Shown here in pieces: positions 1-7,820 of a stretch of 19,316 nucleotides of DNA; position 1 is the stretch's first letter; the number at the start of each line of letters is the position of its first letter. A program made the translations under genes and the position numbers. Source of the DNA: Clostridiaceae bacterium (lineage in GTDB: Bacteria; Bacillota; Clostridia; Oscillospirales; Acutalibacteraceae). The stretch covers positions 1 through 19,316 of the forward strand of contig CAJGCL010000026.1 in assembly GCA_904501675.1 (NCBI GenBank). The letters are read 5' to 3'. The notes beneath the pieces are model-generated. The model searched no databases and was not told the DNA's origin. It saw only the letters and a program-made list of their open reading frames with translations.

Positions 1-1
1 C

Positions 2-664
2 GAAATCCGCTCTGCAGTAAAAAGAGCAAAATCCCCTGCCCTTATTCATTCAGACTGCGTGCAAGCGCTTTCCAAAATTTTAGTATCACCAAAAACAGTT
101 GACGCTGATATAATTACAGTAAGCGGTCATAAAATACATGCGCTTAAAGGTGTTGGCGGAATTTATCTTAAAACGCCAAATCTTATTAAGCCATATATCT
201 TAGGCGGTGGGCAGGAAAAGGGTCTTCATTCAGGTACAGAGGCAACTCCAGCAATATATTCTTTCGGTGCCGCTGCAGAAGAAGCAATGGACATAAGAAA
301 ACACACAGAATATGTTCAGCGCCTCAAAAATCACTTTTTAGATGGCATCAGAGATTTAGGTTGCGTTACTATAAACTCCCCTGAAGATGCTATTCCGTAC
401 ATTGTAAACATTTCGATTCTCGGTATGCCGAGTCAGCCAATAGTTAATTTTATGAGCGATAAAGGCATTGCCGTTTCCGCAGGCTCCGCCTGTAAAATGG
501 GTCATAGAAGCCCTGTTCTTACAGCGATGGGTCTTGTCCCCGAGGTTATAGATAGCGCGGTAAGAATCAGCTTCTCCCGATATAACACTTTTGACGAAAC
601 AGATTTGCTTATAAGCGCAGTAAAGGAAGCCGCAGATAAATACGGCAAGAAAGGAATTTTATGA
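2..664 (+). CDS. Cysteine desulfurase (NifS/IscS family), 5' end missing
   Basis: PLP-dependent enzyme that takes sulfur from cysteine and passes it on as a persulfide. The reading frame is open from base 2 with no start, so the gene begins upstream of the window; a GTG at 59 is internal, because the residues before it (HSDCVQ) match the family. Visible motifs are the PLP-lysine region SGHKIHALKG (Lys codon at 131-133), GGGQEKGLHSGTE, and the active-site loop SAGSACKMG with the sulfur-carrying Cys at 491-493. The stop overlaps the thiI start by four bases (ATGA, 661-664). This matches the B. subtilis nifZ-thiI pair, in which the desulfurase feeds sulfur to ThiI for tRNA 4-thiouridine, so a NifZ-like role is the best inference. 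A general Fe-S cluster role cannot be excluded without the N-terminal half. Confidence 0.93.
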   Translation, partial: EIRSAVKRAKSPALIHSDCVQALSKILVSPKTVDADIITVSGHKIHALKGVGGIYLKTPNLIKPYILGGGQEKGLHSGTEATPAIYSFGAAAEEAMDIRKHTEYVQRLKNHFLDGIRDLGCVTINSPEDAIPYIVNISILGMPSQPIVNFMSDKGIAVSAGSACKMGHRSPVLTAMGLVPEVIDSAVRISFSRYNTFDETDLLISAVKEAADKYGKKGIL

Positions 665-1848
665 AAGAGATAATTCTTATAAAAGATGGTGAAATTGCTC
701 TTAAAGGTCTTAACCGTTCTTCTTTTGAAGATATGCTTTGCAAAAATATCCGTCAGCGAATAAAGCCTTTCGGTGCATTTGAAATAAAAAAGTCTCAGTC
801 AACAATTACTGTTGCTCCCTTGGACGAATATGCAGATATTGATGCTGCTACAGATGAAATCTCAAGAGTTTTCGGTATTGCAGGCTATTCAAGAGCTGCT
901 GTTGCTGAAAAGGATATGGATGAAATTCTTGAAATTGCACCTGTTTATCTTGAAGACCAGCTGAATGATGCTAAAACCTTTAAGGTTGAAGCAAAACGCT
1001 CCGATAAAAAGTTTCCTTTGAAATCACCTGAAATTTCCGCAATTGTTGGCGGCAAATTATTAGAGAGCTACCCTCACCTTCAGGTTGATGTTAAAAACCC
1101 TGATATTACAGTTACTGTTGAAATCCGCGAAAAAGCATATATCCGCGGTAATCAGCTTAAAGGTGCCGGCGGTATGCCATGCGGTTCATCAGGAAGAGCA
1201 TTACTGCTTATTTCAGGTGGTATCGACAGCCCTGTTGCAGCATACATGATGGCAAAGCGTGGACTTCAGCTTGTAGGTATACATTTCGCTTCTCCACCAT
1301 ACACATCTCTTCGCTCCGAAGAAAAGGTTCATGACCTTCTTGCAAAGGTTGCTCGCTACAGCGGTAAAATTTATCTTCATACTGTTCCTTTTACAGAAAT
1401 TCAGGAAATGATTCGTGAAAAATGCCCTGAAGAGCTTTTCACAATTATTATGCGTCGCTTTATGATGCGTCTTTCAAATATGCTTGCCAGTACTACCGAT
1501 TGCCACGCTCACATTACAGGCGAAAGCGTTGCTCAGGTTGCAAGCCAGACTCTTCTTGCAATAGGCTGTACAGATGCTGTTGCAGAGTATCCTGTTTTCC
1601 GTCCTTGCGTTGGAATGGATAAGCAAGAAATTATTGCAATTTCAAGAAAGATTGAAACATTCGATATTTCTATTCAACCTTTTGAAGATTGTTGCACAGT
1701 TTTCACTCCAAAGCATCCAAAAACACGTCCTGATGTTCATGCAGTTGAAGAAGCTGAAAAGGCTCTTGATATTGACGGACTTTGTCAGCGTGCTTTTGAT
1801 GGCATAAAACGAATCTTAATAACTGCAGACGGTGTTCAGGATGAATGA
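661..1848 (+). CDS. thiI: tRNA 4-thiouridine synthase ThiI
   Basis: Adenylates U8 of tRNA and replaces the oxygen with sulfur from a cysteine desulfurase; in some bacteria it also serves thiamine thiazole synthesis. The 395 residues show a ferredoxin-like N-terminus, a THUMP RNA-binding region (about 60-165), and a PP-loop ATPase with SGGIDS at 185-190. A conserved Cys pair lies at 344-345 in EDCCTVFTPKHPKT. The length matches the short Bacillus form without a C-terminal rhodanese domain, so sulfur must come directly from the partner desulfurase, which is the gene immediately upstream with a 4-base overlap. No thiamine genes are nearby, which fits a tRNA role. The 3' end overlaps the next gene by 8 bases, indicating coupled translation. 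Confidence 0.96.
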   Translation: MKEIILIKDGEIALKGLNRSSFEDMLCKNIRQRIKPFGAFEIKKSQSTITVAPLDEYADIDAATDEISRVFGIAGYSRAAVAEKDMDEILEIAPVYLEDQLNDAKTFKVEAKRSDKKFPLKSPEISAIVGGKLLESYPHLQVDVKNPDITVTVEIREKAYIRGNQLKGAGGMPCGSSGRALLLISGGIDSPVAAYMMAKRGLQLVGIHFASPPYTSLRSEEKVHDLLAKVARYSGKIYLHTVPFTEIQEMIREKCPEELFTIIMRRFMMRLSNMLASTTDCHAHITGESVAQVASQTLLAIGCTDAVAEYPVFRPCVGMDKQEIIAISRKIETFDISIQPFEDCCTVFTPKHPKTRPDVHAVEEAEKALDIDGLCQRAFDGIKRILITADGVQDE

Positions 1849-2335
1849 GGTCTTTTTAACTGAGAAAGCCGAAAAAATTGTTTCGCGCTTTATTGAGAAT
1901 GGCGTTACACTTTCTGTTGCCGAATCCTGCACAGGCGGTTGGCTCAGCAAAATTCTTACAGATATAAGCGGTATTTCTTCAATATACAGTGGCGGTATCT
2001 GTTCTTATTCAAATGAAATAAAAATGAAATTCCTTGGCGTAAAGGAAGAAACACTTTCTTCCTTTGGCGCAGTCAGTGAGCAGACAGCCCGCGAAATGGC
2101 TCACGGCGTAAGAAACGCAATGGATACTCACATAGGCGTAGGAATCACAGGTATAGCAGGCCCTGCATCAGATAATACCGAAAAACCTGTCGGGCTTATA
2201 TATGTAGCTGTAACCGATGGCAATAAAACTCGTGTTACAGAGTTGAGAAACAATTTCTCAGAAAACATCAGATTAAACAACAGATTATCTGCAATCGATA
2301 CTGCACTTGATCTTCTGGGTGGTATAAATGAGTAA
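1841..2335 (+). CDS. pncC: CinA C-terminal domain protein (nicotinamide-nucleotide amidase-like)
   Basis: Stand-alone CinA C-terminal domain of 164 residues. This family includes PncC, which deamidates nicotinamide mononucleotide to nicotinate mononucleotide in NAD salvage. The family signatures are intact: VAESCTGGWLSKILTD near the start, SGGICSYSNEIKMKFLGV, and TGIAGPASDNTEKPVGLIYVAV. I chose ATG 1841 over an in-frame GTG at 1832 because ATG is the normal start and the first recognisable domain residues follow shortly after; neither start has a strong ribosome site, and translation is probably coupled to thiI by the 8-base overlap. The gene also overlaps the sortase start by 8 bases. Many Firmicutes carry this domain fused behind a MoaB-like domain; here the fused relative seems to be the altered protein at 3410-4882. 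The enzymatic role is inferred from the family. Confidence 0.9.
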   Translation: MNEVFLTEKAEKIVSRFIENGVTLSVAESCTGGWLSKILTDISGISSIYSGGICSYSNEIKMKFLGVKEETLSSFGAVSEQTAREMAHGVRNAMDTHIGVGITGIAGPASDNTEKPVGLIYVAVTDGNKTRVTELRNNFSENIRLNNRLSAIDTALDLLGGINE

Positions 2336-3398
2336 ATCAAAAAAGACAGATTCACGATATGTTTTCTTCAGTGGTGCTGAAGAAACGGTATATCGTACCG
2401 ATGAAACAAAAAAGAAAGCCTTAACAAAGGTTGTCAAACGAAAAAAGAATAAAAAGATCGCTCTTAATGTTATCTCCTTTGTTCTGATTCTTGCAATTGT
2501 TGTTTCCTCAACCTTCCTTGGCAAACGAGGAATTGAAAAATTCCTTGTTCTCCGTCAGGAACAGAAGCAGCATCAGGAGGCTACCCTTTCCGACGAGGTA
2601 AAGGATAAGCTTGATAATATGACCGAAGAGCAGAAATGGGCATATCTTTACGAAAAATATCCTCACCTTATAGATATAAAATTCCCAACAGGTATACTTG
2701 TTGACTACGCTCTTTATTATTCGCAGAATCCGCAAACGATCGGTTACATTAAAATAGACGGAACAAAGATTGATACACCTGTTGTTCAGGCGGATAACAA
2801 CAAATATTACCTCAACCACGATTTCTACGGCAAATCAACAAGCTATGGCGCAGTATATGCATCATATAAAAACAACTTCCAGCCTTTTGACCGTAACACC
2901 CTTCTATACGGCCACAACATGAACGACGGCTCCCGATTTGCAGACCTTCTTAACTACAGAAATCTTGAGTATTACAAAAAGCATCCTATTATCCAATTTG
3001 ATTCTCTCTATGAAAAAGTTTATTGGAAGGTATGCGCCGTAATAATCACTAACGGCTCAACCGAAAGCGACAATGGGTATTTCTTTGATTTTACATTCAA
3101 TCATTGCTCAGACCTTTGTTATGAAGAATACATCGAAGAAATCAAAAAACGTTCTCTTTATGATACCGGCGTAGATATTTTACCTACAGACAGGCTTTTA
3201 ACTCTTTGCACTTGTACATATGAGTACAACGACGCAAGACTTCTTGTTATTGCAAGAATGCTAAGAAACGGCGAGTCAACTCAGGTTAACACAAACCTTG
3301 CCGACTACAAAACAGAGCCTGTAAAATATCCTGACAGTTACTACGATAACCCAAACAGTAATCCATATAAAAACGATAAAAAATTCTATTTATATTAA
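2328..3398 (+). CDS. Class B sortase
   Basis: Membrane-anchored transpeptidase of 356 residues that would cleave a sorting signal and attach a protein to the cell wall. It begins with about 43 mostly charged, Lys-rich residues, presumably cytoplasmic, then one membrane segment (about 44-64) and an external catalytic domain. Class B features are NPQTIGYIKIDGT (134-146), catalytic His196 in YGHNMNDG, catalytic Cys296 in the TLCTC motif (family TLxTC), and Arg304 in NDARLLVIAR. The ATG at 2328 overlaps the upstream stop by 8 bases. No protein with a C-terminal sorting signal is encoded in this window, so the substrate lies elsewhere. The next gene also encodes a membrane protein with an external tail, but it ends in acidic residues rather than a sorting signal. 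A housekeeping or pilus role cannot be told apart here. Confidence 0.92.
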   Translation: MSKSKKTDSRYVFFSGAEETVYRTDETKKKALTKVVKRKKNKKIALNVISFVLILAIVVSSTFLGKRGIEKFLVLRQEQKQHQEATLSDEVKDKLDNMTEEQKWAYLYEKYPHLIDIKFPTGILVDYALYYSQNPQTIGYIKIDGTKIDTPVVQADNNKYYLNHDFYGKSTSYGAVYASYKNNFQPFDRNTLLYGHNMNDGSRFADLLNYRNLEYYKKHPIIQFDSLYEKVYWKVCAVIITNGSTESDNGYFFDFTFNHCSDLCYEEYIEEIKKRSLYDTGVDILPTDRLLTLCTCTYEYNDARLLVIARMLRNGESTQVNTNLADYKTEPVKYPDSYYDNPNSNPYKNDKKFYLY

Positions 3399-3409
3399 GA
3401 GGTGTGAAG

Positions 3410-4882
3410 ATGGAATTCAAAGCATTTTCTTTCGAACAAAACAGCCACTCTTTTGCTCAGTTAAAGCGTTCAGTGGCTGATGCAGTGGATAACACCGCTG
3501 TTTATTTTGAAAGTTATTCTGATTCAAAGCAATTATTCAGCGATATTGGTGATGCCCTTGAGTATGCAGATGTTTTACTCATAGGTATTGAACCAAAAGC
3601 ATATCTTAAATTCAAACCCGTACTTATTAAAGCATTTAATTTTACTCCTGCTTACAGTGATAAAATTATGGACGCAATCGAGAATTCTGTTTCTGACGAA
3701 ACTGTAAGAAAGGCTCACGCTCTTATTCCTAACGAGGCAGAAGAGCTTATGACTGAAAACGGTCTTTACAGCGGTTTCTTTGTAAAGGAAGATAATCAGT
3801 ATATCGTTGTTTTCCCTCTTTTAGAAAGTGCAGTTCCATCAATTCTTATGGTACCTCAGCTTCCTTTCTTTAAAAGCGCGGAGAACAAGGTTGAAATTAT
3901 GCAGGAAATCAAAGCACCTGACGAAGCATCTCCAAAGGCTTCAACCATAATTGAAAAGCTTCTCAGAAATGATATCAGAATCGCTATCCCTTCAACACCT
4001 GCTGCAAAGCTTCTTAAAGCAGATATAAAGGCTTGCGACGATTATCAGGATTTCATTTTCTTCACACCATTTGTTAATGATACAGGAATCACCGACCCTA
4101 AACAATACTCAGCACAGCTTGCAAAAGGTGCTATGGAGTTAAGAAGCACAGAGCTTGGTGCTACTATTTCAAACATCTTCCGCGAGAAAAAGGGAGATAA
4201 GATAATAAGCTACTATGCATTTATAAGCGTAGCAACTTCAGAAAAGGTTGTTGTTAAAAAGCTTTTTGCAGAGGCTAATGAAAATATTGATAACCTTATT
4301 ACAGAAGCTACTGCAGAGCTCTACGCTATGATTGACAAGTACATAGATGAACTTGCTTTCAAGCTTAATGCCTCGGTAGAGGAATCTGAAAAATACGAGG
4401 ATTCAGTTATTGAAGCTGAAGTTGTTTCCGATGTTCGTCCTGAAGCATCAATCAGCAAAACAGGCATTATCGTTGCAGCTATTGCTGTTGTTCTTGCGGT
4501 AGTTGCTTGCGTAGTGCTTGCATTCAAGTTCGGCGGTTATTTTATTACACCAAGCGACACACCTGCTAACGAAAGCCTTCAGCAAGGAGAGTCTGTGCAA
4601 ACAACCCCGTCAACTCTTCCTGTAATCCCTGCAAACACTATTCCACAGAATACAGTTGCAGAGATAACAGAACCTCAGAGCGTAACATCTCTTTTTGATG
4701 TAACAACAACTCTTCCTATTCCTGATACAACTTATCAAATAATCTATACACCAAATCCAAATCCTAACCCTAATCAGAACAACAATCAGACAACAACTGA
4801 GAAGGAAGATAAAACAACCACAACAAAAGCAACCACCACCGAGGGTACTACTATAGAAAACTTCGATTTTGATGAAGAATAA
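3410..4882 (+). CDS. Membrane protein with degenerate CinA-like domains and Thr/Asn-rich tail
   Basis: A 490-residue protein of unknown function. ATG 3410 is preferred over GTG 3404 because AGAGGTG (3398-3404) is correctly spaced for it. By eye, residues 1-155 follow the order of the MoaB-like N-domain of CinA: ALEYADVLLIGIEP where CinA has the GGLGPT-containing strand, then ALIPNEAEELMTENGLYSGF and VVFPLLESAVPSIL in place of the P-EGA, G-APG and LPGPP segments. Residues 175-315 follow the CinA C-domain: RIAIPSTPAAKLL where AESCTGG is expected, ELGATISNI where TGIAGP is expected, then YYAFISVATSEKVVVKKLF. Signature residues are lost, so enzymatic activity is doubtful. One membrane segment (352-375) and an external Thr/Pro/Asn-rich tail (379-490, acidic end, no sorting signal) follow. 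The coding call is secure; the homology is inference. Confidence 0.85.
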   Translation: MEFKAFSFEQNSHSFAQLKRSVADAVDNTAVYFESYSDSKQLFSDIGDALEYADVLLIGIEPKAYLKFKPVLIKAFNFTPAYSDKIMDAIENSVSDETVRKAHALIPNEAEELMTENGLYSGFFVKEDNQYIVVFPLLESAVPSILMVPQLPFFKSAENKVEIMQEIKAPDEASPKASTIIEKLLRNDIRIAIPSTPAAKLLKADIKACDDYQDFIFFTPFVNDTGITDPKQYSAQLAKGAMELRSTELGATISNIFREKKGDKIISYYAFISVATSEKVVVKKLFAEANENIDNLITEATAELYAMIDKYIDELAFKLNASVEESEKYEDSVIEAEVVSDVRPEASISKTGIIVAAIAVVLAVVACVVLAFKFGGYFITPSDTPANESLQQGESVQTTPSTLPVIPANTIPQNTVAEITEPQSVTSLFDVTTTLPIPDTTYQIIYTPNPNPNPNQNNNQTTTEKEDKTTTTKATTTEGTTIENFDFDEE

Positions 4883-4914
4883 TAAAATTTATACAAACTA
4901 AGGAGAAGAACAGT

Positions 4915-5931
4915 ATGGCAGTTCTTGTTACAGGCGGAGCAGGATATATAGGCTCCCATACAGCAATAGAGCTTCTTGAAAGCGGCAAGGAAATTGTTAT
5001 ATTAGATAACTTTTATAACAGTTGTCCAAAAGTACTACAAAGAATAAAAGAGCTTGCAAATAAGGATTTTCACTTTGAAGAATGTGATATCCGTGATAGA
5101 GCAGGTCTCGATAAAGTCTTCGAAAAATATGACATTGATTCTGTTATTCATTTTGCAGGTCTTAAAGCGGTTGGCGAATCCTGCCAGAAGCCTTTACTTT
5201 ACTATGAAAACAACATAAGCGGTACAGTAACACTTTGTCAAGCAATGGCAGCCCACGGTGTTAAGAAAATTGTATTCAGCTCATCTGCAACTGTATATGG
5301 TGAACACAATCAATCACCACTCAAAGAAACAATGGTTGCAGGCGGAACAACAAACCCTTACGGAACAACAAAATTCTTTATTGAGCAGATTCTTACTGAC
5401 CTTGCAAAATCTGACCCTGAATGGGGTGTATGCATTTTAAGATACTTTAATCCAATCGGTGCTCATAAGAGCGGTAGAATTGGTGAAAGCCCTAATGGTA
5501 TACCTAATAACCTTATGCCATATATCACTCAGGTTGCAGAAGGCAAAAGAGAATTCTTAAGCGTTTACGGCAATGATTACGACACTCACGACGGTACAGG
5601 CGTCAGAGACTATATTCATGTTGTGGACCTTGCTATAGGTCATATCAAAGCGCTTAATAAAATCGAAAATGAAACAGGCGTTCTTACATACAATTTAGGT
5701 ACAGGTAAAGGCTATAGCGTTCTTGATGTTGTTAATGCATTCGAGAAAGCATCAGGCGTTAAGGTTCCATACAAAATTGTAGACAGACGCCCCGGCGACC
5801 TTGCTACAGTTTATTCTGACCCTGCTAAGGCAAAGGCAGAACTTAATTGGACAGCAGAAAGAACTTTAGACGATATGTGCGCAGATTCTTACAGATGGCA
5901 GCACCAGAATCCTAACGGCTACGAGGACTGA
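4915..5931 (+). CDS. galE: UDP-glucose 4-epimerase
   Basis: NAD-dependent interconversion of UDP-glucose and UDP-galactose (Leloir pathway, and precursor supply for surface polysaccharides). The 338 residues match the family's usual length. The N-terminal nucleotide-binding motif TGGAGYIGSH is at 6-15. The catalytic triad is visible as Ser124 in SSSATVYG and Tyr149/Lys153 in NPYGTTK. Further family segments are ILRYFNPIGAH, GVRDYIHVVDLA and YNLGTGKGYSVLDVV. A ribosome site AAGGAGA precedes the ATG. The gene lies 32 bases after the CinA-like membrane gene with no visible terminator, so it probably belongs to the same operon, and only 4 bases separate it from the glucan hydrolase. The pair suggests a carbohydrate module at the end of an otherwise tRNA and cell-surface operon. 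Confidence 0.96.
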   Translation: MAVLVTGGAGYIGSHTAIELLESGKEIVILDNFYNSCPKVLQRIKELANKDFHFEECDIRDRAGLDKVFEKYDIDSVIHFAGLKAVGESCQKPLLYYENNISGTVTLCQAMAAHGVKKIVFSSSATVYGEHNQSPLKETMVAGGTTNPYGTTKFFIEQILTDLAKSDPEWGVCILRYFNPIGAHKSGRIGESPNGIPNNLMPYITQVAEGKREFLSVYGNDYDTHDGTGVRDYIHVVDLAIGHIKALNKIENETGVLTYNLGTGKGYSVLDVVNAFEKASGVKVPYKIVDRRPGDLATVYSDPAKAKAELNWTAERTLDDMCADSYRWQHQNPNGYED

Positions 5932-5935
5932 TATT

Positions 5936-7795
5936 TTGCAATTCGTTCCCTTTAATTCACGCGATTTCAGGCATAAATCAATATTTGGCAGTATAGCCGC
6001 AGGCGACAGCTTGCGGCTCTGTGTTCTTATGCCACGAAATTTCGGTTGTCAGAAGGTTACGCTTGTAATGCGTAAAGATGGTGAAGACACTGTTTACCGT
6101 AATATGTACTGGTGCGGAATGAATGGGGACAACGAAGAATGGTGGGACATTACTGTTACAATTGAATCAGAAGGTCTTTATTTTTACCATTTCACATACG
6201 AAACACCATTCGGAAAAGGTAATATTTTCTTGCGTTCTGCAGGCATTGGTGAATTTGCCCCCGAAGGAAATGACTGGCAACAAACAGTATATAAAAAAGA
6301 TTTTAAAACACCTGATTGGGCGAAGGGCGGTATAATGTACCAGATTTTCCCTGACCGCTTCAACATAGGCTCCGCCCCTTCTACAGAATATCCGTCAGAC
6401 AGAGTGCTTCACAGCTCCACTGAGGAAGCACCTGTATGGGAGCCTGACGCTAACGGGAAAATACTTAATAACGACTATTATGGCGGAACTCTTAATGGAA
6501 TAAAGGAAAAACTCCCTTACCTTAAGGAGTTAGGCGTAAATATTCTTTATCTTAATCCGATTTTTGAGGCTCATTCAAATCACCGCTACAACACAGCAGA
6601 CTATAAAAAAATTGACCCTATGCTTGGCACGGAAGAAGATTTTAAATCGCTATGCACAGAGGCTAAAAAGCTTTCAATAAAAGTTATTCTTGATGGCGTT
6701 TTCAGCCATACAGGCTCCGACAGCATTTACTTCAACAGAGAAGGCAGATACGGCAATGTTGGCTTCTGGAACGACCCTGACGGTGAATATAAGGGTTGGT
6801 TTACTGTAGAAAAAAACGGCAAATATAAATCATGGTGGGGAATAGATACTCTCCCAGAAACTAACGAAGAAAACGACTCATATATTGAGTACATTACAGG
6901 CAAAAATGGCGTATTAGGAAAATGGCTCGATTTGGGTGCAGCTGGTTTCCGCCTTGACGTTGCCGATGAATTACCTGATAAATTTATAGATGCCCTTTCA
7001 AAATCCATAAAAACTCTTAATAAAGATTATTTTATAATCGGCGAAGTGTGGGAAGATGCAACAAACAAAATAAGCCACGGTGGCAGACGTCGTTACCTTC
7101 TAGGTGACCAGCTTGACAGCGTAATGAATTACCCTTTCGCTTCTGCAATTATTACATTTATGCGCTATGGTGTAGCAGAAAGCTTTATGGAATCAATAGT
7201 TTCAATTTGCGAAAACTATCCACCCGAAGCTCTTAACGCTCTTATGAACCATATAGGCACCCACGACACCGCAAGAATCGTTACAAAGCTTGTTAACGAT
7301 TCTATAGAGCATAAGCCGAGAAATATTCAGGCTTCATACAAATTAACTGAGGACGAATACGCTAAAGCGAAAACGCTTTTAAAAACCGCTACTGTGCTTC
7401 AGTACACTCTCCCCGGCTTTCCATCCATTTACTATGGTGACGAAGCAGGTATGCAGGGTGGCTCGGACCCATTCAACAGAGGCTTTTTCCCTTGGGGAAA
7501 GGAAGATGCAGAGCTTATTGAATGGTATAAAAAGTTAGGTGAAATCCGCAATTCTCTCCACTGTCTGAAAGAGGGAAGATTCATTCCTTACTCTGCTATG
7601 TTATCCTGCGTTGCATATATAAGAAAAAGTGAAGACGATAAAATTCTTGTTATTGCAAACCGAAACTACCATTCTATTGATTATAATCTTCCTGAAGAAT
7701 TTTTCTTCGCCGGAGAGCTTATATCAGGCGAAAATGTTGATTACTCTGTAAATATACCTGCAAACAGTGCAGTAATACTAAAGAAAAGCAACTGA
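5936..7795 (+). CDS. GH13 alpha-amylase family enzyme (neopullulanase/cyclomaltodextrinase-like)
   Basis: Retaining alpha-glucan hydrolase of 619 residues. An N-terminal beta-rich module (about 1-125) resembles those of neopullulanases and maltogenic amylases. It is followed by the catalytic barrel, with MYQIFPDRF at 134-142 and DGVFSHTG at 253-260. The nucleophile is Asp341 in GFRLDVADE, the acid/base Glu370 in IIGEVWED, and the third Asp444 in HIGTHDTAR. A C-terminal beta domain closes the protein. No signal peptide is present, so it acts in the cytoplasm on imported maltodextrins or stored glucan. The start is a TTG at 5936: GAGGA (5923-5927), inside the end of galE, is well placed, and there is no room for an ATG start upstream. 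The stop codon sits inside the shared terminator hairpin. Exact substrate preference (cyclodextrin, pullulan, maltodextrin) cannot be read from the sequence. Confidence 0.93.
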   Translation: MQFVPFNSRDFRHKSIFGSIAAGDSLRLCVLMPRNFGCQKVTLVMRKDGEDTVYRNMYWCGMNGDNEEWWDITVTIESEGLYFYHFTYETPFGKGNIFLRSAGIGEFAPEGNDWQQTVYKKDFKTPDWAKGGIMYQIFPDRFNIGSAPSTEYPSDRVLHSSTEEAPVWEPDANGKILNNDYYGGTLNGIKEKLPYLKELGVNILYLNPIFEAHSNHRYNTADYKKIDPMLGTEEDFKSLCTEAKKLSIKVILDGVFSHTGSDSIYFNREGRYGNVGFWNDPDGEYKGWFTVEKNGKYKSWWGIDTLPETNEENDSYIEYITGKNGVLGKWLDLGAAGFRLDVADELPDKFIDALSKSIKTLNKDYFIIGEVWEDATNKISHGGRRRYLLGDQLDSVMNYPFASAIITFMRYGVAESFMESIVSICENYPPEALNALMNHIGTHDTARIVTKLVNDSIEHKPRNIQASYKLTEDEYAKAKTLLKTATVLQYTLPGFPSIYYGDEAGMQGGSDPFNRGFFPWGKEDAELIEWYKKLGEIRNSLHCLKEGRFIPYSAMLSCVAYIRKSEDDKILVIANRNYHSIDYNLPEEFFFAGELISGENVDYSVNIPANSAVILKKSN

Positions 7796-7820
7796 TAAGA
7801 TAATCTTATCAGTTGCTTTT
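7784..7820. terminator. Bidirectional rho-independent terminator
   Basis: Perfect 17-bp inverted repeat: left arm 7784-7800, loop TAA 7801-7803, right arm 7804-7820. T-rich sequence follows on the plus strand, and on the minus strand the stem itself ends in a run of T. It lies between convergent genes and takes in the stop codon of the glucan hydrolase (7793-7795); the right arm touches the first base of the HAD gene's stop codon. It should end transcription from both sides. Confidence 0.92.

Noticed and set aside
59..664. GTG at 59 as the start of the cysteine desulfurase
   Set aside because: The frame continues to the window edge with family-like residues, and a start here would remove the N-terminal half of the enzyme.
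2128..2524. Minus-strand open frames opposite the pncC and sortase genes
   Set aside because: They are shadows of real coding frames, with no start signal and low-complexity products.
2721..2766. NPQT in the sortase as a sorting signal
   Set aside because: NPQTIGYIKI is the conserved segment of the class B sortase catalytic domain itself, not a substrate signal.
4556..4882. Sortase substrate candidate (tail of the CinA-like protein)
   Set aside because: There is no LPxTG or NPxTN-like motif followed by a hydrophobic stretch and basic end; the C-terminus is acidic.
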